Shown: positions 26,827 through 36,822, counted from the stretch's first letter. The stretch: 64,000 nt of DNA from Natronospirales bacterium (GCA_021816765.1 JAKAXB010000002.1:124001-188000); one strand, 5' to 3'. Made by a program: numbers and translations. Notes: generated by a model from the sequence alone, not told the origin.

Positions 26827-28095
26827 ATGTTCAGCCAGAATATGACCATTGCCGGGTTCGATGACGAACTCTATGATGCACTGCGCTCGGAGCGGAAGCG
26901 TCAAGAAGACAACATCGAGCTCATCGCATCCGAGAATTATGTCAGCCCTCGGGTGCTGGCCGCCCAGGGTTCGGTGCTCACCAACAAATACGCGGAAGGT
27001 TATCCCGGCAAGCGCTACTACGGCGGTTGTGAATTCGTGGACGTGGCGGAACGGCTTGCCATCGAGCGCGCCAGGAAATTGTTCAACGCCGCTTACGCCA
27101 ACGTGCAACCCCACTCCGGCTCCCAGGCCAATGCCGCCGTGTACTACGCCCTCATGCAACCGGGCGACAGCCTGTTGGGCATGTCGCTCGCCCACGGCGG
27201 ACATCTGACCCACGGCGCCAAGGTCAATTTTTCCGGCAAGCATTTCAACGTGCATCAGTACGGTATTGATACCGCCACCGGCCTGATTGATTACAACCAG
27301 GTGGAAAAACTCGCCCACGAACACCAGCCCAAAGTCATCGTCGCCGGTTTCTCCGCCTATTCACGCCGCATTGACTGGCAGAAATTCCGCGATATCGCCG
27401 ATGCGGTGGACGCCTATCTGGTGGTGGACATGGCCCACGTCGCCGGTTTGGTGGCAGCGGGCATTTACCCCGATCCGGTCAACATCGCGGATGTGACTAC
27501 CACCACCACCCACAAGACCTTGCGCGGCCCGCGCGGCGGCCTGATCCTGGCGCGCGCCAATGAGGAGATCGAAAAGAAACTCAACTCGCTGGTATTCCCC
27601 GGCACCCAGGGCGGACCGTTGATGCATGTGATCGCGGCGAAAGCGGTGGCGCTGCTGGAAGCCCTGCAGCCGGAGTTCAAGACCTACCAGCAGCAGATCC
27701 TCGACAACGCCCGTGCCATGGCGGATGCGCTCATCCAGCGCGGCTACCACATCGTCTCCGGCGGCACCGACAATCATCTGTTTCTCATCGACCTCATCGC
27801 CAAGAACATCACCGGCAAGGAGGCGGATGCGGCACTGCACCAAGCCAATATCACCGTCAACAAGAACGCCGTGCCCAATGATCCGCGTCCCCCCATGGTC
27901 ACCAGCGGGCTGCGCATCGGCACCCCCGCGGCCACCACCCGCGGCCTCAGGGAAACTGAAATCCGTGAGCTGGCTGGCTGGATGGCGGATATTCTCGATA
28001 ACCTCGGCAACGAGAAAACCATCGCACGCATCAAGGATCAAGTGTTGGCCCTGTGCCGGAAATTTCCTGTTTATTCTTCTGAGCTCCAGTTCTGA
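26827..28095 (+). CDS. glyA: Serine hydroxymethyltransferase
   Basis: A 422-residue PLP enzyme that interconverts serine and glycine, loading methylene-tetrahydrofolate. The PLP lysine lies in [20 protein letters not shown]. The opening [20 protein letters not shown] is diagnostic. The ATG at 26827 fixes the start; longer in-frame extensions run into the deacetylase gene. A TACAAT box at 26779-26784 is a possible -10 element. glyA heads the glyA-nrdR-rib gene block typical of Gammaproteobacteria. Confidence 0.98.
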   Translation: MFSQNMTIAGFDDELYDALRSERKRQEDNIELIASENYVSPRVLAAQGSVLTNKYAEGYPGKRYYGGCEFVDVAERLAIERARKLFNAAYANVQPHSGSQANAAVYYALMQPGDSLLGMSLAHGGHLTHGAKVNFSGKHFNVHQYGIDTATGLIDYNQVEKLAHEHQPKVIVAGFSAYSRRIDWQKFRDIADAVDAYLVVDMAHVAGLVAAGIYPDPVNIADVTTTTTHKTLRGPRGGLILARANEEIEKKLNSLVFPGTQGGPLMHVIAAKAVALLEALQPEFKTYQQQILDNARAMADALIQRGYHIVSGGTDNHLFLIDLIAKNITGKEADAALHQANITVNKNAVPNDPRPPMVTSGLRIGTPAATTRGLRETEIRELAGWMADILDNLGNEKTIARIKDQVLALCRKFPVYSSELQF

Positions 28096-28127
28096 TTGCG
28101 TCCTGAACAACCGGGCGGGAGCAAAGC

Positions 28128-28640
28128 ATGCATTGTCCCTTCTGCAATCACGAGAATACCAAAGTGATTGACTCACGCCTCGCCGGCGAGGGCGCGCAAG
28201 TGCGCCGCCGCCGCGAGTGCGAGAAATGCGGCGAGCGTTTCACCACCTTTGAGGGCGCCGAACTGGTGATGCCACGCATCGTCAAGAACAACGGTACGCG
28301 CGAACCCTTCGACGAGCACAAACTGCGTGCCGGCATGATGCGCGCGCTGGAGAAGCGTCCGGTGAGCACCGAGGCCATCGAGGCCGCCATCGTGCGTATC
28401 GTTCACAAGCTGCGGGTAACCGGGGAGCGTGAAATCCGTTCGCTGCAAGTGGGCGAGCGCGTCATGGAGGAGCTCAAGGCCCTGGACGAGGTGGCCTACG
28501 TGCGTTTCGCTTCCGTATATCACAGTTTTCAGGACGTGAATGAGTTTCGCGAGGAAGTGGAGCGTCTCAAGGACGAAGTGGCGCGCGAGGCGCTCAAACG
28601 CGAACAGATGCCGTTGTTGCCGGACGAAGAGAAGAAGTGA
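28128..28640 (+). CDS. nrdR: Transcriptional repressor NrdR
   Basis: A 170-residue protein with an N-terminal zinc ribbon ([18 protein letters not shown] ... CEKCGERF, four Cys) and an ATP-cone domain ([20 protein letters not shown]). NrdR binds (d)ATP and represses the ribonucleotide reductase operons at NrdR boxes. No nrd genes are in the window. The position between glyA and ribD is the conserved gammaproteobacterial one. Confidence 0.98.
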   Translation: MHCPFCNHENTKVIDSRLAGEGAQVRRRRECEKCGERFTTFEGAELVMPRIVKNNGTREPFDEHKLRAGMMRALEKRPVSTEAIEAAIVRIVHKLRVTGEREIRSLQVGERVMEELKALDEVAYVRFASVYHSFQDVNEFREEVERLKDEVAREALKREQMPLLPDEEKK

Positions 28641-28733
28641 GGGGTGGGGGTGAGGCGTTCGCCCCAGCAATGTTTTCCTCGCTTCCTCACACCTCACCAG
28701 GCTGCAGAACGGCCGGCCTCACTGGAGCACGAA

Positions 28734-29825
28734 ATGGGCTTTTCCACTGAAGACCACGCCTTCATGACCGAAGCCCTGCGGCTCGCGGAGCAGGGTCTTT
28801 ACACCACCGATCCCAATCCTCGCGTCGGTTGCGTGCTGGTCAAGGACGGCAAGATCATCGGCCGCGGTTTCCATCATAAGGCCGGCGAAGCGCATGCGGA
28901 GGTGAAGGCGCTGGAGCGGGCCGGTGAACAGGCACGTGGCGCCGGCGTGTACGTGACGCTGGAACCGTGCGCACATTTCGGCCGCACGCCGCCCTGCGCA
29001 GATGCGCTGATCGAAGCCGGTGTCGCGCGCGTAGTCGCGGCCATGCAGGACCCCAATCCCAAGGTGGCCGGCAAAGGTTTCGGGAAGCTCGGCACCGCGC
29101 ACATCGCCACCGCCAGCGGACTCTTGGAAGCCCAGGCCAGGCAGCTCAATCCGGGTTTCATCAGCCGCATGACACGCGGCCGGCCGTGGGTGAGAAGCAA
29201 GCTCGGCGTAAGTCTCGATGGCCGCACGGCGCTCGGCTCCGGCGAGAGCAAATGGATCACGGGCGAAGCGGCGCGGCAGGATGTGCAGCACTGGCGCGCC
29301 CGCAGTTCCGCAATTCTCACCGGCATCGGCACCGTGCTTAGTGATGATCCCTCGCTGAGCGTGCGTCTTGAGGGCAATTGGCGTCAGCCCATGCGGGTGG
29401 TGGTGGATGCGCAGTTGCGCATGCCGGCCACGGCGAAGCTCTTCCAGGCACCGGGGCGCGTGCATATCGCCGCGCTGGAAACCGGCGGGGAGCGGCACAA
29501 GGCAGTCACGGCGGCGGGTGCCACGGTGATGGTGCTGCCGGCCGTGGAGGGGCGCGTTGACCTTGTGGCCCTGATGGAGCGTCTCGCCGGGATGGAATGC
29601 AATGAGATACTGGTGGAAGCCGGGGCTACCTTGAACGGTGCCTTGCTCAAAGCGGGGCTGCTGGATGAACTCCTTATCTATATGGCGCCGCAACTGCTGG
29701 GCGACACGGCCCGCGGCATGTTCAGCTTGCCGCCGCTGGCGAATATGGCTCGGCGGCTGCAACTGCAACTGAGCGATGTGCGCATGGTGGGCGGAGATAT
29801 CCGCATCATGGCGAGGCTGAGGTAA
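28734..29825 (+). CDS. ribD: Bifunctional riboflavin biosynthesis deaminase/reductase RibD
   Basis: A 363-residue protein. The N-terminal deaminase domain holds the zinc site (GEAHAEVKALERAG and PCAHFGRTPPCADAL); the C-terminal reductase domain starts near residue 150 (GRPWVRSKLGVSLDGRTAL). It carries out two consecutive steps of riboflavin synthesis after GTP cyclohydrolase II. The start at 28734 excludes a poorly supported N-terminal extension. The stop is 2 bp before ribE. No FMN riboswitch was seen upstream. Confidence 0.97.
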   Translation: MGFSTEDHAFMTEALRLAEQGLYTTDPNPRVGCVLVKDGKIIGRGFHHKAGEAHAEVKALERAGEQARGAGVYVTLEPCAHFGRTPPCADALIEAGVARVVAAMQDPNPKVAGKGFGKLGTAHIATASGLLEAQARQLNPGFISRMTRGRPWVRSKLGVSLDGRTALGSGESKWITGEAARQDVQHWRARSSAILTGIGTVLSDDPSLSVRLEGNWRQPMRVVVDAQLRMPATAKLFQAPGRVHIAALETGGERHKAVTAAGATVMVLPAVEGRVDLVALMERLAGMECNEILVEAGATLNGALLKAGLLDELLIYMAPQLLGDTARGMFSLPPLANMARRLQLQLSDVRMVGGDIRIMARLR

Positions 29826-29827
29826 GC

Positions 29828-30433
29828 ATGTTCACGGGCATCGTGCAGGCGGTTGGAAAGATACGCACCTGTGAAGCGCGCGGCGGTGACCTGCGCCTGC
29901 AGATTGACACGCACACCCTGGACCTGGGGAACGTGAAGATCGGTGATAGCATCGCCGTAAACGGCTGCTGCCTCACCGCCATCGGAAAATCGCCGCACGG
30001 TTTCGCCGCAGACGTTTCCGGGGAAACCCTGTCCCTCACCACGCTGGGCGAGCTTGCCGCCGGTTCACCGGTGAATCTGGAAACTGCCTTGACACTCGCC
30101 GCGCCTCTGGGCGGCCATTTGGTGAGCGGTCATGTGGATGGCGTGGGCGTGGTCAGCAGCCGTGTGGAGGAAGCCCGCTCGGTGCGCTTCAGTTTCGAGG
30201 TACCCTCGGAACTCGCCCGCTACCTCGCCCGCAAGGGCTCCATCGGCGTGGACGGTGTCAGCCTGACGGTGAACTCCGTACACGGCGGCCGCTTCGAGGT
30301 GAATGTCATCCCCCACACCCTGGAACACACCGTGATGGGCGGCTACCGCATCGGCGACCGTGTCAATCTGGAAGTGGACCTAATGGCGCGCTATCTTGAA
30401 CGCCTGCTGGCTGCTCAGGCAGTTTCCAATTGA
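29828..30433 (+). CDS. ribE: Riboflavin synthase alpha subunit
   Basis: A 201-residue protein with the two-fold lumazine-binding repeat: MFTGIVQAVGKI begins the first half and GHLVSGHVDGVGVVSSR the second. It dismutates two 6,7-dimethyl-8-ribityllumazine molecules into riboflavin. The start is 2 bp after the ribD stop, which implies coupled translation. The partner that makes the lumazine substrate, RibH, lies about 2.6 kb downstream, beyond an inserted segment. Confidence 0.96.
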   Translation: MFTGIVQAVGKIRTCEARGGDLRLQIDTHTLDLGNVKIGDSIAVNGCCLTAIGKSPHGFAADVSGETLSLTTLGELAAGSPVNLETALTLAAPLGGHLVSGHVDGVGVVSSRVEEARSVRFSFEVPSELARYLARKGSIGVDGVSLTVNSVHGGRFEVNVIPHTLEHTVMGGYRIGDRVNLEVDLMARYLERLLAAQAVSN

Positions 30434-30464
30434 ATCAGGCCAGCGTTCCGGCCGGAGAGTAATT

Positions 30465-31601
<1,137 letters not shown>

Positions 31602-31665
31602 CATTCTCGTTGCCACCGGCGGAGCGTGATAGCGGACGTGAGTCAAGCATTTACATGAACGGGCG

Positions 31666-31752
31666 TACGATCCCAATCACCCGTATGCGGTGGACAGCGT
31701 GACCGACAGTGCCGGGTCGGTGGTGTACAGCGCGAGCTACGACGCGGACGAC
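31666..31752 (+). pseudogene. Remnant of an RHS/YD-repeat protein
   Basis: In one frame the sequence reads YDPNHPYAVDSVTDSAGSVV then YSASYDAD, a good match to the YD repeat unit of RHS-type proteins. Just before it, in another frame, ATGAACGGGCG encodes MNG, echoing the MNGRxYDP motif of RHS cores. Nothing on either side extends it. It is read as a fragment of a larger, lost gene. Confidence 0.5.
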
Positions 31753-31955
31753 CCTTGGAAGTCCCAGACGTGGGATGGCGACATGACCACGCGCAACGGT
31801 TTCCCCCTGGACGGTGGACGATGTGCGGGGATGCACAAGTGCCGCGGGACCCTTGGAAGTCCCCGGAGGGGGAGGAGGCAGGATGCCGGGAACGGTCATC
31901 CTCACCGATTGATATCCGGACCAAATCGAACTTGGGAACGCACACCTTATTTTCT

Positions 31956-31999
31956 TTGACAGGGCCAGACAAAAATAACAGGTACGGTAAAATACCGTA
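31956..31999 (+). promoter_or_regulatory. Putative tacA promoter/operator
   Basis: TTGACA (31956-31961) is a candidate -35 box. The perfect palindrome TACGGTA-AAA-TACCGTA (31983-31999) lies 53 bp before the tacA start. This fits autoregulation by an RHH/DUF1778 antitoxin. A clear -10 box could not be assigned. Confidence 0.5.
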
Positions 32000-32051
32000 T
32001 TGCAGTAATGTTGATACCAGAACCTTTGACTGAATGTCAGGAGCGCAAGTT

Positions 32052-32312
32052 ATGACCGCCACCACCCGTTTCGATCTCAAGCTCCAGAACGATGAGAAGG
32101 AGCTCTTTTCCCAAGCCGCCGCCCTCATGGGCACGGCCACGGCCGGCTTTGTGCGTGCGGCAGCCAAGGAAAAAGCGCGGGCCCTGCTGAAGCAGGAGAC
32201 ACGGGCGGTCATATCGGCGCAAGACTTCGCCAAGTTCAGTACCGCTTTAGACAAGGCCTTCGCTACCAACGAAGCGCTGAAGGGTGCGCGTCAGTCGGTG
32301 CACCGTGCTTGA
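32052..32312 (+). CDS. tacA: DUF1778 (TacA-like) antitoxin
   Basis: An 86-residue protein. The N-terminal ribbon-helix-helix segment is TTRFDLKLQNDEKELFSQAA, followed by helical sequence rich in Ala/Lys and the toxin-neutralising C-terminal tail FAKFSTALDKAFATNEALKG, which is typical of DUF1778 antitoxins. The start at 32052 follows an AGGAG site at 32039-32043. It pairs with the GNAT gene that starts at its stop codon. The partner is frameshifted, so this antitoxin is probably an orphan now. Confidence 0.85.
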   Translation: MTATTRFDLKLQNDEKELFSQAAALMGTATAGFVRAAAKEKARALLKQETRAVISAQDFAKFSTALDKAFATNEALKGARQSVHRA

Positions 32313-32790
32313 GGAACAAAGGCTCGATTCCAAGGTTCACGACTGCAAGGCGTTTGACTGCGGCACGCCAGGTACTCAACGAGTACCTGGCGCATTTCGC
32401 AACGCAACACCACCGCGGGGGCATATCACAGATTTACGTTCTGGTAGATTCCGGCGTGCCTTCCGTGATTCTCGGCTACTACACGCTGAGTGCAGCACAA
32501 GTAGATACGGCGCAGATTTCGGAAGCGGATCGCAAGCATTTGCCGCGATTCCCGGTACCATGCTTTCGGATGGGACGATTCGTGATCCAAGGACAATAAG
32601 GGCAAGCGGCTCGGCAAGCTACTCATGGGCTTGGGAGTGGACCGTTGTCTGCATGCCAAAGCAAGGAATCGCCGCCTATGCCCTGATTGTCGATGCGAAA
32701 GATGAGAAGGCCAAGTCATTCTACGAGCACTACGGGTTTACCGCTTGTATTGACCGGCCTATGCTGTTGTATCTGCCGCTGGGGTTTTAG
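32305..32790 (+). pseudogene. tacT: Frameshifted TacT-type GNAT acetyltransferase toxin
   Basis: The expected toxin can be reassembled from three frames. The N-terminal KVHDCKAFDCGTP is in the frame of 32305. Then VLNEYLAHFATQHHRGG to FPVPCFRMGR is in the frame of 32309. NKGKRLGKLLMGLGVDRCLH follows in the third frame. Finally AAYALIVDAKDEKAKSFYEH to LLYLPLGF is back in the first frame. Shifts therefore fall near 32371, 32584 and 32664. TacT toxins acetylate aminoacyl-tRNA. The acetyl-CoA loop (xGxGxxL, here GKRLGKLL) lies in the piece between two shifts, so no full-length active toxin can be made. Sequence errors could mimic this, but three in one gene favours decay. Confidence 0.85.
32366..32392. 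repeat. Perfect 12-bp palindrome at the first tacT frameshift
   Basis: CGCCAGGTACTC (32366-32377) and GAGTACCTGGCG (32381-32392) flank a 3-base loop (AAC). It overlaps the codons of QVLNEYLA and the point where the reading frame changes. Confidence 0.85.
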
Positions 32791-32992
32791 TGTCCCCTTC
32801 GGGGATGGTGGAAACCTCTCAGCCGATCCCACCGTCCCCAACCGGCTCGACGGCCAGAGCTTCGATACTGCCTGTTGACAAGACCGGCCTATCTCCACGG
32901 TTGCAACCGCTTTCCCCGGCGTGAGGCTGGCGGCGGAACTTGGCCGTCTCGGTTAGAATGGATCCTTCGACCCCCGGCTTCGTTTCCACACC

Positions 32993-33463
32993 ATGACAGA
33001 CCATCCCGGAATTCTTGAAGGCGAGCGTGATGCCGCCGGTCTGCGCATTGCTGTAGTTGCAGCGCGATTCAACGGGTTCGTGGTGGACAAGCTCGTGGCA
33101 GGCGCGCTGGCAGCCCTTGCGTCCGCGGGTGCCCGTGCCGAGAACATCAGCCTGCTGCGGGTCCCGGGGGCCTTCGAGATTCCGACCGCCGCGCGCGCCG
33201 CTGCGGAGCGCTACGATGCGGTGGTCGCCCTGGGCGCCGTGATTCGCGGCGAGACGCCGCATTTCGACTACGTGGCGGGCGAGTGCATCCGGGGGCTGAT
33301 GCAGGTGATGCTCGACACCGGCATGCCGGTGGCCTGCGGTGTGCTGACTTGCGACACGGCTGAACAGGCGCTGGCGCGCGCCGGCGGCAAGGCCGGCAAC
33401 AAGGGCGCCGATGCGGCCCTGGCGGCGCTCGAGATGGCCAATCTGCTGCGGAAGGTGGGCTGA
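32993..33463 (+). CDS. ribH: 6,7-dimethyl-8-ribityllumazine synthase
   Basis: A 156-residue protein, the usual size. It condenses the pyrimidine from RibD with the four-carbon unit from RibBX. Motifs: VVAARFNGFVVDKLVAGAL, RVPGAFEIPTAA, GAVIRGETPHFDYVAGE and NKGADAALAALEMANLL. It restarts the conserved rib/nusB block after the inserted segment. The stop is 3 bp before nusB. Confidence 0.97.
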   Translation: MTDHPGILEGERDAAGLRIAVVAARFNGFVVDKLVAGALAALASAGARAENISLLRVPGAFEIPTAARAAAERYDAVVALGAVIRGETPHFDYVAGECIRGLMQVMLDTGMPVACGVLTCDTAEQALARAGGKAGNKGADAALAALEMANLLRKVG

Positions 33464-33466
33464 ATC

Positions 33467-33913
33467 ATGGGTAAAAGCTCCCAACACGGGGCGCGGGCGC
33501 GTGCCCACGCGCGGCGGCTTGCTCTGCAGGGTCTGTACCAATGGCAGCTCAGCGGCGCGTCCGCGGGCGATATCATCACGCAGTTGTATGCCAGTCAGAA
33601 CGTCAAAACTACCGATACCGGCTATTTCGAGGAACTGTTGCGCCGGGCCATTGCGGACAGCAATGACCTGGACACGGCGTTTTCCCCGCATTTGGATCGT
33701 CCGCTGACACAACTGGATCCCATCGAACGCGCCATATTGTTGTTGAGCACCTATGAACTGAAAGCGCGCCCCGATGTGCCGCATCGGGTGGTTCTCAACG
33801 AGGCGGTGGAACTGGCCAAGTCATTTGGCGCGGAACAAAGTCACAAGTACATCAATGCGGTGCTGGACAAGACCGCGGCGGAACTGCGCAAGGCGGAGCG
33901 CAGTGCGGGTTGA
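33467..33913 (+). CDS. nusB: Transcription antitermination factor NusB
   Basis: A 148-residue all-helical RNA-binding protein of the NusB family. It shows RAHARRLALQGLYQWQLSG at the N-terminus, LDPIERAILLLSTYEL in the middle and VVLNEAVELAKSFGAEQSHKYINAVLDK, a strongly conserved signature, near the end. With NusE it binds boxA and supports rRNA operon antitermination. It is 3 bp downstream of ribH and is almost certainly cotranscribed with it. Confidence 0.97.
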   Translation: MGKSSQHGARARAHARRLALQGLYQWQLSGASAGDIITQLYASQNVKTTDTGYFEELLRRAIADSNDLDTAFSPHLDRPLTQLDPIERAILLLSTYELKARPDVPHRVVLNEAVELAKSFGAEQSHKYINAVLDKTAAELRKAERSAG

Positions 33914-33976
33914 TGTCGCGCCTTCTTACCCTTCACTCCCCCGGGGAGAGACATTAAGAGAAGGAGTCGTTGATCC

Positions 33977-34930
33977 GTGGACGAGTTCGAACTGATCCGT
34001 CGCTTCTTTTCCGCACAGCCGGTGCAACGGGAGGATGTGTTGCTCGGCATCGGCGATGACGCGGCACTGCTGCATGTGCCCGCGGCGCAGGAGCTGGTGG
34101 TTTCCACGGATACGCTGGTGGCCGGCATGCATTTCCCCGTTAATCTGTCCGCGGAGGCGGTCGGGCATCGGGCCCTGGCGGTGAATCTGAGTGATCTCGC
34201 CGCCATGGGCGCCGCACCCGCCTGGGCATTGCTGGCGCTGACACTGCCGGAGGTGGATGAAAAATGGCTGGAAGGTTTTGCGCGGGGATTCTTTCAGCTC
34301 GCGCGGCGTTTCAATGTGGCGCTGGTGGGTGGCAACCTGGCTCGCGGAGCATTGAACATCACCCTGAGCGTGCATGGGTTCGTGCCCACTGGCGAGGCGC
34401 TCACCCGCAGCGGTGCGCATGCCGGGGATCATGTGTTTGTCACCGGCTGTCTGGGTGATGCCGCGGCGGGACTGGAACGCCTGCGGGCAGGCGTGGATGC
34501 CGCTGATGCCGACAGCGGCGTGCGGCGTTTCTGTTTCCCCGAACCGCGTATCACCGCGGGGCTGGCGTTGCGCGGCATTGCCAGCGCGGCCATTGATGTG
34601 TCCGATGGTTTTGCCGCCGACTTGGGCCATATTCTGCAAGCGAGCGGCGTCGGCGCGCGCATTGCAGTGGCGTCGCTGCCGCTGTCACCCGCGCTGTTGC
34701 GGCATGTGCCGCGCGAGGAGGCCGAGCGGCTGGCCCTCAGCGGCGGGGATGATTACGAATTGTGTTTCACCGTGCCACCGGAACGCATGCAACGGTTCGA
34801 GTCCCGCAAGGGAATGCTGGATTGCCCCGTAACCCGCCTGGGTGAAATCATCCCGGAGAAGACCTTGCGCTGCATGCGCACGGACGCCACGGAATGGCCA
34901 TTGAATACCGCGGGCTATAAGCATTTTTAA
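33977..34930 (+). CDS. thiL: Thiamine-monophosphate kinase
   Basis: A 317-residue AIR-synthase-fold kinase that makes thiamine diphosphate from the monophosphate. Motifs: GIGDDAALLHVPAAQELVVS, NLSDLAAMGAAPAWALLALT, GGNLARGALNITLSVHGFV, and AIDVSDGFAADLGHI, all conserved. A GTG start at 33977 follows AAGGAG. A 63-bp gap from nusB keeps it in the same block. No TPP riboswitch was seen. Confidence 0.96.
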   Translation: MDEFELIRRFFSAQPVQREDVLLGIGDDAALLHVPAAQELVVSTDTLVAGMHFPVNLSAEAVGHRALAVNLSDLAAMGAAPAWALLALTLPEVDEKWLEGFARGFFQLARRFNVALVGGNLARGALNITLSVHGFVPTGEALTRSGAHAGDHVFVTGCLGDAAAGLERLRAGVDAADADSGVRRFCFPEPRITAGLALRGIASAAIDVSDGFAADLGHILQASGVGARIAVASLPLSPALLRHVPREEAERLALSGGDDYELCFTVPPERMQRFESRKGMLDCPVTRLGEIIPEKTLRCMRTDATEWPLNTAGYKHF

Positions 34931-34940
34931 CGGGAACCCC

Positions 34941-35441
34941 ATGCCGCACCGCCTGACTGCCCGTGACGTATTCACCAACCCGGTGCATTTCCTCGCCTAC
35001 GGTTTTGGCTCCGGGCTTTCTCCCTGGGCGCCGGGTACTGCCGGCACCCTGGCGGGCGTGCCGTTATATCTGTTGCTGATGTTTGGCGAGCGCTGGATCG
35101 GGGTAGGGGGGTACCTGGGCATCACCTTGTTGCTGTTCATCGCCGGCATTTTTATCTGTGGTTACACCGCCGCGCGGCTGGGGGTGGAGGATCCCGGCGC
35201 GGTGAACTGGGATGAAGCGGTGGGTTACCTCGTCACCATGGCATTCGCCCCGTTTGGTATACCGTGGATCATCCTGGGATTCGTGCTGTTCCGCTTCTTT
35301 GACATTCTCAAACCCTGGCCCATCCGCTGGTTCGACCGCAATGTCAAAGGCGGGCTGGGCATCATGCTGGATGATGTGGTGGCGGCCGTCTTTTCGGCCA
35401 TTGCCCTTTATATAATTGTGCAGGTTGCGCAAAAAATTTGA
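34941..35441 (+). CDS. pgpA: Phosphatidylglycerophosphatase A
   Basis: A 166-residue membrane enzyme that dephosphorylates phosphatidylglycerol-phosphate in anionic phospholipid synthesis. Signatures: FGSGLSPWAPGTAGTLAGVP at the N-terminus, VNWDEAVGYLVTM and FRFFDILKPWPIRWFDR, the last being the classic PgpA block. Hydrophobic helices separate the motifs. It closes the rib-nusB-thiL block as in most Gammaproteobacteria. Confidence 0.96.
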   Translation: MPHRLTARDVFTNPVHFLAYGFGSGLSPWAPGTAGTLAGVPLYLLLMFGERWIGVGGYLGITLLLFIAGIFICGYTAARLGVEDPGAVNWDEAVGYLVTMAFAPFGIPWIILGFVLFRFFDILKPWPIRWFDRNVKGGLGIMLDDVVAAVFSAIALYIIVQVAQKI

Positions 35442-35504
35442 AATATGCTGGACTTGGGTCTGCGGGGGTTGTAAAAAGTCCCCACCCCGGTAAACGGATC
35501 GCCC

Positions 35505-36809
35505 ATGAACGCCCCCGCCAAGCTTGGCAAGTTTGTCGTCACCCGGGAGCTCGGCCGCGGTGCCACCGGCACGGTGTATCTCTGCCACGATTCCTTCATG
35601 GGCAAGGACGTGGCTATCAAACTGTATAGCGTCACTGGCGATGCTCCCGAGCAGGAAGCACGCACCCGCCGCAAACTGTTCTTCAACGAAGCCTACCTCG
35701 TCGGCAAGATGAATCATCCCAACATCCTGCCGATCTACGATGCCGGCGAGGACGGGGATCATTGTTACGTGGTCATGGAATATGTGCGCGGCGCTCAGCC
35801 GCTCACGATCTTTTGCCGCTCCGACAACCTGCTGCCGGTGCGCAAGGTGGTGGAAGTCATTTTCAAATGTGCCAAGGCACTGGATTACGCCCACCGCAAG
35901 GGGCTTGTGCACCGCGATATCAAGCCCGGCAACATACTCATGACCGCTGACGGCGATGTACGCATCGTGGATTTCGGTGTGGCACATATGGCGGGCAACG
36001 AGGAGGGACAGCTCAAGGGCCTGGTGGGCTCGCCTAGCTACATGGCACCGGAGCAGATGCGCCAGCAGCCTTCCACCGTGCAGACGGACCTGTACTCCCT
36101 GGGTGTGGTGATGTACGAGCTGCTCACGGGCAAGCGGCCGTTTTATGGCGACAACATGTCGCGGCTGGTGCACCAGATCATCTACGCCACACCGCCACCG
36201 GTGCATCGGCTGCGGCCCGATGTGCCGGCAGTGCTGGAAGACACCGTGCACAAGGCGCTGGAGAAGGATCCGGCACGGCGTTACAAGACCGGCCTGGAAT
36301 TCGCCACCGATCTGACCCGTGCCGTGCGTACTCTCGACAAGCTGTCCGAGGAGATGGCAGAGCAGGAGCGCTTCAATATTCTGCGCCGCCTGCATTTCTT
36401 CCAGGACTTTACTTATCCGGAGATTTACGAAGTGCTGCATGCGAGCCGCTGGCAGAGTTATGGTGCCGGCGAGCATATCGTGGTGGAAGGCGAGATAGAC
36501 GACTGCTACATCATTATCGTATTCGGCGATGCCGAAGTGCGGCGCGGCGACCGGCTGGTCGGCATGTTGCATGAAGGGGATTGTTTCGGCGAGGCTCCAT
36601 ACCTGGAGCAGGGCCGCAGCACGGCGAGCATCCTGGCTGAAACCACAGTCAGCGTACTGCGTGTGAGTTCGACGCTCATTGACCAGGTTTCATTGCAGTG
36701 TCAGCTGCGTTTTCACAAGGTATTTCTCAAAACACTCATCGAGCGCCTTACCCGCGGCGAACGTCAGGACGACATGAAACAGAAAGTGGAGACGCCCGCC
36801 GGCACATGA
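35505..36809 (+). CDS. Ser/Thr protein kinase with C-terminal cyclic-nucleotide-binding domain
   Basis: A 434-residue cytoplasmic protein. A complete eukaryotic-like kinase domain fills residues 8 to about 290: Gly-rich loop LGRGATGTVY, Lys39 in DVAIKLYS, catalytic Asp138 in HRDIKPGN, metal Asp156 in VDFG, then GSPSYMAPEQM and DLYSLGVVMYELLTGKRPF. The tail (about 300-425) is a CNB fold with a phosphate-binding-cassette-like FGEAPYLEQGRSTAS (from residue 361), keeping the Glu and Arg that bind cyclic nucleotide. No transmembrane segment or PASTA repeat. The order kinase-then-CNB is opposite to PKG. Cyclic-nucleotide control is inferred. No substrate is evident. Confidence 0.93.
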   Translation: MNAPAKLGKFVVTRELGRGATGTVYLCHDSFMGKDVAIKLYSVTGDAPEQEARTRRKLFFNEAYLVGKMNHPNILPIYDAGEDGDHCYVVMEYVRGAQPLTIFCRSDNLLPVRKVVEVIFKCAKALDYAHRKGLVHRDIKPGNILMTADGDVRIVDFGVAHMAGNEEGQLKGLVGSPSYMAPEQMRQQPSTVQTDLYSLGVVMYELLTGKRPFYGDNMSRLVHQIIYATPPPVHRLRPDVPAVLEDTVHKALEKDPARRYKTGLEFATDLTRAVRTLDKLSEEMAEQERFNILRRLHFFQDFTYPEIYEVLHASRWQSYGAGEHIVVEGEIDDCYIIIVFGDAEVRRGDRLVGMLHEGDCFGEAPYLEQGRSTASILAETTVSVLRVSSTLIDQVSLQCQLRFHKVFLKTLIERLTRGERQDDMKQKVETPAGT

Positions 36810-36822
36810 TCCGGTATTCCGT

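Larger units (their letters stand above)
31602..32033. other. Intergenic scrap region at the left end of the inserted segment
   Basis: A 432-base stretch with no complete gene. It contains an RHS/YD-repeat-like remnant (31666-31752) and two copies of ACCCTTGGAAGTCCC (31751-31765 and 31849-31863), which lie 98 bp apart. The right end carries the tacA promoter/operator. The composition and lack of coding continuity mark it as a patchwork of insertion debris. Confidence 0.55.

Noticed and set aside
31602-32992. FMN riboswitch before ribH or ribD
   Set aside because: No conserved RFN-element sequence blocks were recognised upstream of either gene.
34941-35504. Promoter hairpin or attenuator before the kinase gene
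   Set aside because: Only a weak G/C-rich pairing near 35465-35488 was visible; it is reported as a repeat instead.
35064-36572. Long minus-strand open frame opposite the kinase gene
   Set aside because: All kinase motifs are on the plus strand; the opposite frame is His/Gln-rich shadow.
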